A stretch of 11,193 nt of DNA from Nitrospinota bacterium (lineage in GTDB: Bacteria > Nitrospinota_A > UBA7883 > JADGGD01): NCBI GenBank assembly GCA_015229165.1, contig JADGCD010000051.1:1-11193 (forward strand). The letters run 5' to 3'. Position 1 is the first letter of the stretch, and each line of letters begins with the position of its first letter. The notes below the pieces were generated by a model, which was given only the letters and a program-made list of their open reading frames with translations, did not search any database and had not been told where the DNA came from. The translations under genes were made by a program, and so were the position numbers. Below are positions 6,079-11,193 of this stretch, piece after piece.

Positions 6079-6906
6079 ATGACGCTCGCCCCGATCCTTG
6101 CCGCCATCGTCGCCCACAAGCGGGACGAAGTGGCCGCCTTCAAGCGGAGCGTCCCGGCGGAAGGGCTGGCCGAGCGGGCCGCCGCCCGCCGGGAGGAGCA
6201 AGGGGCGGCGCGGTCGCTGGTGGAAGCGATGCGTCGCCATACCGTCACGGCCAACGTCATCGCCGAGGTGAAGCGGGCGTCGCCGTCGCGGATGTTGCGT
6301 CCCGTCGGGTTTGACCCGGTGGCCATAGCGAAGGGGTACGAAACGGCGGGGGCCGCCGCGATCTCCTGCCTCACCGACGCCCGCTTCTTTTGCGGCTCTG
6401 GCTCATATGTCCCCCTCATTCGTCATGAGGTGGGGCTTCCCGTCTTGCGAAAGGAATTCGTCATCGATCCGATCCAACTGGTCGAGACGGCGGCGTTGGG
6501 GGCCGACGCGGTGTTGCTGATGGCGATTCTCTTCGACTCTCCCGACGCTTTCGCCGAAATGTACGAGACCGCCGAAGGGCTCGGCCTGACGCCGCTGGTC
6601 GAGATCGGCGACGAGAACGAGTGGGAGCGGGTGGCCGGATGCGAGCCGGAGCTGGTGGGGATCAACAACCGGGACTTCGCCAGCCCCGACCTGGCGCTTG
6701 ATCTGGCGCGGACTGAACGACTGGCGCCCGGCTTGCCGGGGGGGGTGACGCTGGTGAGCGAGAGCGGCGTCTCCACCCCCGCCGACATCGTTCGCCTGAA
6801 GAAGTGCGGCGTGTCGGGGTTCCTGATCGGCTCGGCCCTGATGAAGGAAGACGATCCCGGGGGCGCGCTGGCGTCGTTGCTGGCCGGGGTGGCGGCGCAT
6901 CGGTAG
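6079..6906 (+). CDS. trpC: Indole-3-glycerol-phosphate synthase
   Basis: This 275-residue TIM-barrel enzyme of tryptophan synthesis closes the ring of carboxyphenylamino-deoxyribulose phosphate with loss of CO2 and water. The catalytic set is visible: E63 and K65 in IAEVKRASPS, K125 in LRKEFVID, E175 in PLVEI, N197 in GINNRDF, and S229 in VSESG. The phosphate-binding end FLIGSALM (248-255) is intact. There is no fused TrpF domain. An unusual point is that SPS is followed by R-M-L where most members have SPSKG or a similar glycine. The ATG at 6079 lies 4 bases past the malic enzyme stop, with GGGGA as ribosome site; the frame runs upstream to 6046 but that part overlaps the malic enzyme end. 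No other trp gene is in the window, so the pathway genes are scattered here. Confidence 0.95.
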   Translation: MTLAPILAAIVAHKRDEVAAFKRSVPAEGLAERAAARREEQGAARSLVEAMRRHTVTANVIAEVKRASPSRMLRPVGFDPVAIAKGYETAGAAAISCLTDARFFCGSGSYVPLIRHEVGLPVLRKEFVIDPIQLVETAALGADAVLLMAILFDSPDAFAEMYETAEGLGLTPLVEIGDENEWERVAGCEPELVGINNRDFASPDLALDLARTERLAPGLPGGVTLVSESGVSTPADIVRLKKCGVSGFLIGSALMKEDDPGGALASLLAGVAAHR

Positions 6907-7077
6907 GGAGCGCGCCTCTATATAGAAGAAGCGCTGACGCAAAAACGGGAGAGCCGCAACGGGTTTTGGGCCTTCACCTGTCCACACCGAGGCGGCGGAG
7001 GCGAATGCCTCATCGGCGCCGACGTTTGGCGATTGCGGTAAGGCGTCGAGAGCTTTGGCGAGACCCCCGCCGTCCGC
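6907..7077. other. Intergenic gap between convergent trpC and CBS gene, no gene seen
   Basis: These 171 bases hold no supportable gene or RNA family. Small structures are present: the 10-bp palindrome TCTATATAGA (6917-6926) and the hairpin GAGGC-GAAT-GCCTC (6998-7011). A plus-strand A5 (6941-6945) would read as T5 on the minus strand after a very short GC stem, a poor terminator for the CBS gene. No strong terminator for trpC is visible. Confidence 0.5.
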
Positions 7078-7464
7078 CTAGGACCCGAGGAGCGCCGTGG
7101 AGGAGATGATCCCCACCGGCTTTCCCTCCTCTTCCACGATCATGTGGCGGACCCCCGCCTTTTTCATGGTGTCGCGGGCGTCGAAGATCGAAGCCCCCCC
7201 GTCCACTTTCTGGACCTGGGTGTTCATGATCGCCGACGCGGCGGTGGCGCCAAGGTCGAGACCGGTGGCGACCCCCTTGCGGACCACATCGGCCTCGGTG
7301 ACGATGCCGACCACCCGGCCGTCGCCGTGGTTGACGATGACCACGCTGGAGACGTTCCGTTCGGCCATGGTCTTGGCCATCTCGATCACCGTGGCGGTGT
7401 CGTCGGTCGTGACCATCTCTTTGCTCATCAGGTCGCGTACGGCAAGCAGGGTGCTGAAATCCAT
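7078..7464 (-). CDS. CBS domain pair protein
   Basis: This 128-residue protein is made almost only of two CBS domains (a Bateman module). The first covers about residues 11-66, beginning VRDLMSKEMVTTDD and ending GIVTEADVVRK. The second covers about 75-127, beginning ASAIMNTQVQKVDG and ending VGIISSTALLGS. Such modules bind adenine nucleotides (AMP, ATP, SAM) and usually act as cytosolic energy sensors; the ligand and target here are unknown. The start is the ATG at 7464, supported by AGGAG 6-7 bases upstream; the open frame extends far beyond it but antisense to the DAHP synthase gene, so it is spurious. It diverges from the DAHP synthase gene across 168 bases and converges on trpC, so it is a separate transcript whose position between two aromatic-pathway genes may be coincidental. 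Confidence 0.92.
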   Translation of the reverse strand: MDFSTLLAVRDLMSKEMVTTDDTATVIEMAKTMAERNVSSVVIVNHGDGRVVGIVTEADVVRKGVATGLDLGATAASAIMNTQVQKVDGGASIFDARDTMKKAGVRHMIVEEEGKPVGIISSTALLGS

Positions 7465-7536
7465 GGTTCTCTCCTCGGCGCCCGTTCGGGAACGCGGTTT
7501 CGTTATCGACGCATCATACCACGGCGCGCTTTCGGG

Positions 7537-7565
7537 TTGTGTCTTCCCGGAAAATAGCCTACTCT
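7537..7565 (+). promoter_or_regulatory. Weak predicted promoter of the DAHP synthase gene
   Basis: TTGTGT (7537-7542) and TACTCT (7560-7565) are 17 bases apart and could be a sigma-70 promoter, starting near 7572. The match is poor, especially at -10. On the opposite strand TATGAT (7518-7513) could serve as the -10 of the CBS gene but has no clear -35. Confidence 0.3.
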
Positions 7566-7581
7566 TCATAGCTTGCGGATT

Positions 7582-7620
7582 ATGAACCCGATACGGCCCC
7601 AAGGGCCGGTCTACGACTGA
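7582..7620 (+). promoter_or_regulatory. Leader mini-ORF (12 codons) with hairpin before the DAHP synthase gene
   Basis: ATG at 7582 opens a 12-codon frame, MNPIRPQGPVYD, that stops at TGA 7618-7620, overlapping the start of the DAHP synthase ribosome site (AAGGAG, 7620-7625). Within it lies a 6-bp GC hairpin, CGGCCC-CAA-GGGCCG (7594-7608). Such placement could couple translation of the leader to access to the downstream ribosome site. It has one Tyr codon and no Phe or Trp run, so it is not a classic attenuator peptide, and its own ribosome site is weak. It may be chance. Confidence 0.3.
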
Positions 7621-7632
7621 AGGAGTCATGCG

Positions 7633-8649
7633 ATGATCATCGTCATGCAGGAAGGCGCCTCCCAGCAGGATATCGACGACGTCTGCCGCCGGGTGGTCGA
7701 CTTCGGCTACACCGCCAAGTTGTTGCAAGGGTCCGTGCGGACCGTCATCGCCGCCCTCGGCGACGCCCGCGACAAGGCCCGCCTGACCGCGCTCGAGTCG
7801 CTCCATCACGTCGAGAGCGTGATGCCGATCCTGAAGCCGTACAAGCTCTGCTCCCGCGAGGCGAAGAAGGAAGACACCGTCATCGACGTCAAAGGGATCA
7901 AGATCGGCGGCAAGAAGATGCAGGTCATGGCCGGCCCCTGCTCCGTGGAGAGCAAGGAACAGCTGATGGCCACCGGGATGGCCTGCAAGGAAGCCGGAGC
8001 CACCATCCTGCGCGGCGGCGCTTTCAAACCCCGCACCTCCCCCTACAGCTTCCAGGGAATGGCCGAAGAGGGGCTGATCCTCCTGCAGGAGGTCTCCCAG
8101 GCCACCGGCATGCCGATCGTCACCGAGGTGATGAACCCCCGGGAGATCGAGCTGGTCTACAAGTATTCCGACATCATCCAGATCGGGGCGCGCAACGTCC
8201 AGAACTTCTCCCTGCTCAAGGACGTGGGGCAGCTCGACAAGCCGATCCTTCTCAAGCGGGGGCTCGCCACCACCATCGAAGAGTGGCTCATGAGCGCCGA
8301 ATACATCCTCTCCGAAGGGAACCAGGAGGTCATCCTGTGCGAGCGGGGTATCCGCACCTTCGAGAAGGCCACCCGGAACACGCTTGACCTGTCGTGCATC
8401 CCGGTGGTGAAAGAGCTGACCCACCTGCCCATCATTATCGACCCTTCCCACGGCACCGGTTACTGGCACATGGTCCCCTCCATGGCCAAGGCCTCCGTCG
8501 CCGCCGGAGCCGACGGGCTGATGATCGAGGTCCACTGGAAACCGGAAGAGGCCTACTCCGACGGCCCCCAGTCGCTCAAACCGGGCAAGTTCCACACGCT
8601 GATGGAAGAGCTTCGCCCCATCGCCGCAGCGGTTGGACGCGAGATCTGA
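7633..8649 (+). CDS. aroF: 3-deoxy-7-phosphoheptulonate (DAHP) synthase, TM0343 (type I-beta) class
   Basis: This 338-residue cytosolic enzyme condenses phosphoenolpyruvate and erythrose 4-phosphate, the first step of the shikimate pathway. Residues 1 to about 70 form the ferredoxin-like/ACT-type regulatory domain (MIIVMQEGASQQDIDDV). The barrel follows with AGPCSVES, RGGAFKPRTSPYSFQG, QIGARNVQN, LLKRGL, LCERGIRTFE and DPSHGTG. Metal ligands by alignment to the Thermotoga enzyme (C102, H272, E298, D309) are C103, H273, E299 and D310, all present. In T. maritima the N-terminal domain mediates feedback inhibition by Phe/Tyr; that is likely but unproven here. The ATG has AAGGAG 7 bases upstream. 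An out-of-frame ATG at 7628 is ignored. It is monocistronic, ending at a strong terminator. Chorismate mutase or prephenate dehydratase genes are not adjacent. Confidence 0.95.
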   Translation: MIIVMQEGASQQDIDDVCRRVVDFGYTAKLLQGSVRTVIAALGDARDKARLTALESLHHVESVMPILKPYKLCSREAKKEDTVIDVKGIKIGGKKMQVMAGPCSVESKEQLMATGMACKEAGATILRGGAFKPRTSPYSFQGMAEEGLILLQEVSQATGMPIVTEVMNPREIELVYKYSDIIQIGARNVQNFSLLKDVGQLDKPILLKRGLATTIEEWLMSAEYILSEGNQEVILCERGIRTFEKATRNTLDLSCIPVVKELTHLPIIIDPSHGTGYWHMVPSMAKASVAAGADGLMIEVHWKPEEAYSDGPQSLKPGKFHTLMEELRPIAAAVGREI

Positions 8650-8668
8650 GCCCCGTTCGACCCGAACG

Positions 8669-8698
8669 CCCGGAGCGGTCCGCCGCTCCGGGTTTTTT
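8669..8698 (+). terminator. Intrinsic terminator after the DAHP synthase gene
   Basis: A perfect 10-bp GC-rich stem, CCCGGAGCGG/CCGCTCCGGG, with a TCCG loop is followed by TTTTTT (8693-8698). It lies 20 bases past the DAHP synthase stop. A smaller stem, CGTTCG-ACC-CGAACG (8654-8668), precedes it. The following 8699-8820 is the upstream region of the helicase gene, with no clear promoter hexamers. Confidence 0.93.
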
Positions 8699-8820
8699 GT
8701 CGTCTCCTTCGTGGTCGGGCGATGATAGTGTGGCGAAGACGCGCCATGTTGTGAGGCGGTCGGCGCCTTAACCTGTCCGGGCCTGCGCGCCAACGAGCGC
8801 GCTTGGGAGATAACGGTGGG

Positions 8821-10737
8821 ATGAAAAGATATTTTGGGCCCGGCGGGAAGCTGGCGAAAATCCTGCCCGACTACGAAAGCCGCCCCGGGCAGACCGAGAT
8901 GGCCGAAGGGGTGGCGCGGACACTGTCAAAGGGGGGGACGTTACTGGTCGAGGCCGGGACCGGCACCGGCAAGACGCTGGCCTACCTGATTCCCGCCGCC
9001 CTGTCGGGAAAGAAAGTCGTCGTCTCCACCGGCGCCAAGAACCTGCAAGAGCAGCTCATCGGGAAAGACATCCCGTTGGTGGAAGATCTGTTCGGCGGCG
9101 CCGTCCGCTCCGCCGTGATGAAAGGGCGGGGGAACTACCTTTGTCGGCGCCGCTACCGGGCCTTCGCGCAGGAGCCCCTCTTTGGCGACACCATGCAGGC
9201 GCGGGTCTTCACCCTTGTCCGGGAGTGGGCCGAACGGACCGACACCGGCGACCGGGCCGAGATCCAGGGCCTCCCCGACGACTATCCGGCGTGGCAGGAG
9301 ATCAACTCCCGCTCCGAACTCTGCCTCGGGCAAGCCTGCCCCACCTTCGATTCCTGCTTCGTCACCCGGATGCGGGCCGAGGCGGCCACGGCCGACATCG
9401 TCGTCGTCAACCACCACCTCTTTTTCGCCGACCTTTCCGTCCGCCAGTCCCCCTTTGGCGAGGTGATCCCCCGCTACGACGCGGTGATCTTCGACGAAGC
9501 CCATCTGGTGGAACAGGTGGCCGGCGACTATTTCGGCGCCACTCTCTCGACGTGGCGGATCGACGAAGCCGTGCGGGACACCGTGCGGGAGCTTGCAACG
9601 GCCAAGATCGCCGACGCGGACGCCCCCCGTGCGATCGACACCCTCACCCGGCGGGCGGGGCGCTTCTTCGACATTGTCCGGGCCGAGGCGGGGGAGGGGA
9701 AGCGGCGTCTGCGCAAACCGGCGCAGGAGAGCATCTGGGAGGGCGCCGACGAGTTGCTGGGAAGCCTTGCCCTGATGGCCGATTTCCTGACCGGGATCGA
9801 CAAGGCCCCCGAGACGGTCAAAGGGCTGGCCGGACGCTACCGGGACATGGCCGACCTGCTGCGCCAGATCGTCGGCTTCGACCAGGAGGACCATGTCTAT
9901 TGGGCCGAAGCCCGGGGGAAGGGGGTCTTTCTGACCGCCACGCCGGTCGACATCGCCTCCCGGCTGACCGAATCGCTCTATCCCCGGGCGGAAAGTTTTA
10001 TCTTCACCTCGGCTACCTTGTCGGTGAACGGCGATTTCGCCTTTACGAAACGCCGGTTGGGGCTCGCCGATCCGACGGAAGCGATTATCCCCTCCCCCTT
10101 CGACTACCGTCGCCAGGCGGTTCTCTATCTGGCCGGAGACCTCCCCGAGCCGAACGCCGAGTCGTTCCCCGCCAAGGCCGCCGCCCGCATCGGGGCGCTG
10201 TTGACCCTGACCGAAGGGCGGGCCTTCGTCCTCTTCACCAGCTACCGGATGATGAACCTGACCTACGACTTCCTCGCCGGGGAGTTGCCCTACCTGCTGC
10301 TGCGGCAGGGGGAGGCGCCCCGGACGGAGTTGCTGGCCCGGTTCCGGGAGGATCGCCACTCGGTCCTCTTCGCCACCGCCGCCTTCTGGCAGGGGGTCGA
10401 CGTAAAAGGGGAGGCGCTCTCGGCGGTGATCATCGACCGGCTCCCCTTCGCCTCCCCCGGCGATCCCGTGGTGGAGGCCCGGATCGAGGCGATCAACAAA
10501 GCCGGGGGGAACGCCTTTCGGGAGTACCAGACCCCGATGGCCGCGCTGACCCTCAAGCAGGGGCTGGGGCGGCTGATCCGGGGGAAGGAGGACCGGGGGT
10601 TGCTGGCGGTGCTGGACAGCCGGATCGTCGGCAAGAGCTACGGCAAGACGTTCCTCAAATCGCTGCCGGAGTGCGACATCGTCCGGACGATGGAAGAGCT
10701 CCCCGCCCATATCAGTCGGGTCTTCGCGAAACCGTAG
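8821..10737 (+). CDS. DinG/YoaA-family Fe-S ATP-dependent DNA helicase
   Basis: This 638-residue superfamily 2 (XPD-like) helicase unwinds DNA 5'-3' in the related DinG and YoaA enzymes, with roles in R-loop or replication-fork repair. Walker A is AGTGTGKT (45-52). Four cysteines for a 4Fe-4S cluster are at 108, 168, 173 and 179, in the spacing typical of this family. The Walker B DEAH box is at 225-228, after VVNHHLFFADL. The second motor domain shows FTSATL, FVLFTSYRMM, FWQGVDVKGE, DRLPFASPGDP and QGLGRLIRG. There is no N-terminal exonuclease domain, and the length is closer to YoaA (about 636) than to DinG (about 716). The ATG at 8821 is used in preference to TTG 8803, because GGGAG at 8805-8809 can serve it and the conserved part starts just after. 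Large frames in other phases over this gene are shadows. Confidence 0.93.
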   Translation: MKRYFGPGGKLAKILPDYESRPGQTEMAEGVARTLSKGGTLLVEAGTGTGKTLAYLIPAALSGKKVVVSTGAKNLQEQLIGKDIPLVEDLFGGAVRSAVMKGRGNYLCRRRYRAFAQEPLFGDTMQARVFTLVREWAERTDTGDRAEIQGLPDDYPAWQEINSRSELCLGQACPTFDSCFVTRMRAEAATADIVVVNHHLFFADLSVRQSPFGEVIPRYDAVIFDEAHLVEQVAGDYFGATLSTWRIDEAVRDTVRELATAKIADADAPRAIDTLTRRAGRFFDIVRAEAGEGKRRLRKPAQESIWEGADELLGSLALMADFLTGIDKAPETVKGLAGRYRDMADLLRQIVGFDQEDHVYWAEARGKGVFLTATPVDIASRLTESLYPRAESFIFTSATLSVNGDFAFTKRRLGLADPTEAIIPSPFDYRRQAVLYLAGDLPEPNAESFPAKAAARIGALLTLTEGRAFVLFTSYRMMNLTYDFLAGELPYLLLRQGEAPRTELLARFREDRHSVLFATAAFWQGVDVKGEALSAVIIDRLPFASPGDPVVEARIEAINKAGGNAFREYQTPMAALTLKQGLGRLIRGKEDRGLLAVLDSRIVGKSYGKTFLKSLPECDIVRTMEELPAHISRVFAKP

Positions 10738-10771
10738 CGGGGGGCGGAGAGGGAGACCGCCCCGCCCCCCG
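10738..10771. terminator. GC-only inverted repeat between convergent genes, possible bidirectional terminator
   Basis: CGGGGGGCGG (10738-10747) and CCGCCCCCCG (10762-10771) form a perfect 10-bp stem with a 14-base loop. It begins at the base after the helicase stop and ends 5 bases before the stop of the converging AIM24-like gene. No T-run follows on either strand, so it is not canonical, but the position between convergent genes suits a terminator. Confidence 0.45.
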
Positions 10772-10776
10772 CCCTG

Positions 10777-11166
10777 TTAGTCTCCCATGACGATGTCGCC
10801 CAGACCGCCGAGGACCGATCCTTCGCCGATCCGTTTGCCCCCCGTCTGGGGCGCCGCCGCATGAATCCGCCCCGCAAGCCGCGAGAACGGCAGTGACTGG
10901 AGCCAGACCTTTCCCGGCCCTTTCAGGGAGGCGTAGAAGAACCCCTCCCCCCCGAAGATCGCCGATTTCACCGACCCGACGAACTCGATGTCGTACTGGA
11001 CCGACGGCATCAGCGCCCCCAGACAGCCGGTGTCGACCCGGAGTTTTTCCCCGACCGACAGCTCCCGCTGGACGATGGTCCCCCCCGCGTGGACGAAGGC
11101 CATGCCGTCCCCGTCGAGCTTTTGCATGATGAACCCCTCGCCGCCTCGACCTGAGCGAAGATCAGA
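10777..11166 (-). CDS. AIM24 / TIGR00266 (DUF124) family protein, C-terminal part, frame broken near window edge
   Basis: About 130 residues match the C-terminal half of the AIM24/TIGR00266 family (about 230-260 residues in full), whose function is poorly known. Recognisable pieces are GGEGFIMQKLDGDG, AFVHAGGTI, LRVDTGCL, FGGEGFFYASLKGPGKVWLQSLPFSRLAGRI and a Gly-rich tail. The ATG at 11127 is open, but family similarity continues upstream through GGEGFI (to about 11145), so 11127 is not the native start. Further upstream the frame meets TGA at 11167-11169 and again at 11185-11187. The other two frames there give GLNRSKALI followed by a stop, and an open AEPLQGADLIFAQVEAARG; neither clearly restores the family pattern. 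Possible causes are a frameshift (GATCTGATC duplication at 11161-11170), a real pseudogene, or a misassembled contig end. The N-terminal half lies outside the window or is lost. Confidence 0.75.
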   Translation of the reverse strand, partial: SDLRSGRGGEGFIMQKLDGDGMAFVHAGGTIVQRELSVGEKLRVDTGCLGALMPSVQYDIEFVGSVKSAIFGGEGFFYASLKGPGKVWLQSLPFSRLAGRIHAAAPQTGGKRIGEGSVLGGLGDIVMGD

Positions 11167-11193
11167 TCAGCGCCTTGGAGCGGTTCAGCCCGG

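Noticed and set aside
4335..6419. 694-residue minus-strand frame opposite the malic enzyme and trpC genes
   Set aside because: It is antisense to two clear enzymes, has a Pro/Gly/Asp/His-rich GC-shadow composition, no ribosome site and no family motif.
6940..7080. Possible glycine-type riboswitch (GGGAGAG followed by GC-rich pairs)
   Set aside because: The conserved core GCCGAAGGGGCAA and the later CTCTCAGG-like and GGACAG segments are missing, and no plus-strand gene follows.
7465..8793. Upstream extension of the CBS protein frame to 571 residues
   Set aside because: The extension is antisense to the whole DAHP synthase gene; the ATG at 7464 has a good ribosome site and starts just before the first CBS domain.
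8941..10710. Long minus-strand frame (589 residues) and plus-strand out-of-phase frame (9141-10790) over the helicase gene
   Set aside because: Both are shadows of high third-position GC in the helicase gene; the Arg/Pro/Gly-rich composition resembles no protein family.

Overview
This is a GC-rich bacterial chromosomal window, roughly 65% G+C by eye, with strong Shine-Dalgarno sites and intrinsic terminators. It carries mainly housekeeping genes. No transposase, integrase, CRISPR array, rRNA or tRNA was recognised. The gene mix includes tandem DUF507 proteins, a TM0343-type DAHP synthase, a large NAD-malic enzyme, a lysine/alanine-rich histone-H1-like tail and a DinG/YoaA-type helicase. This would fit a Gram-negative lineage of the Desulfobacterota, Nitrospirota or deep proteobacterial kind. 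That placement is inference and weak.

Layout. Positions 89-1255 (-) encode a class V PLP aminotransferase. It diverges, across an AT-rich promoter gap, from a plus-strand operon at 1393-2843: a TrpH/RNase AM-like PHP phosphoesterase followed by two tandem DUF507 proteins. The operon closes with UUCG-loop hairpins and an intrinsic terminator. On the minus strand, 3088-3600 encodes a protein with an unrecognised N-terminal domain and a (K/A/P)-rich histone-H1-like tail. The tail has its own in-frame ATG and Shine-Dalgarno site, so it may also be made alone. Upstream lies a strikingly AT-rich stretch (about 3640-3860) with a promoter, an A-tract element and an array of CTATAAT half-sites. Next comes a 61-codon minus-strand ORF of unknown function at 3968-4153.

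Positions 4356-6906 (+) hold an NAD-malic enzyme and indole-3-glycerol-phosphate synthase (trpC), 4 bases apart and probably co-transcribed. A small two-CBS-domain protein (7078-7464, -) lies between trpC and the divergent DAHP synthase gene (7633-8649, +). The DAHP synthase catalyses the first step of the shikimate pathway, and its leader has a 12-codon mini-ORF and a hairpin. It is followed by an intrinsic terminator, then a DinG/YoaA-family Fe-S helicase (8821-10737, +). Converging on the helicase is the C-terminal half of an AIM24/TIGR00266-family protein (10777 to the right edge, -), whose frame is interrupted near the edge.

Two genes feed aromatic amino-acid synthesis (DAHP synthase at entry, TrpC in the tryptophan branch), and malic enzyme supplies pyruvate and NADH. 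Otherwise the genes do not form one obvious pathway. I found no convincing new multi-gene system. The least ordinary locus is the nested histone-like gene with its AT-rich control region (3088 to about 3860).
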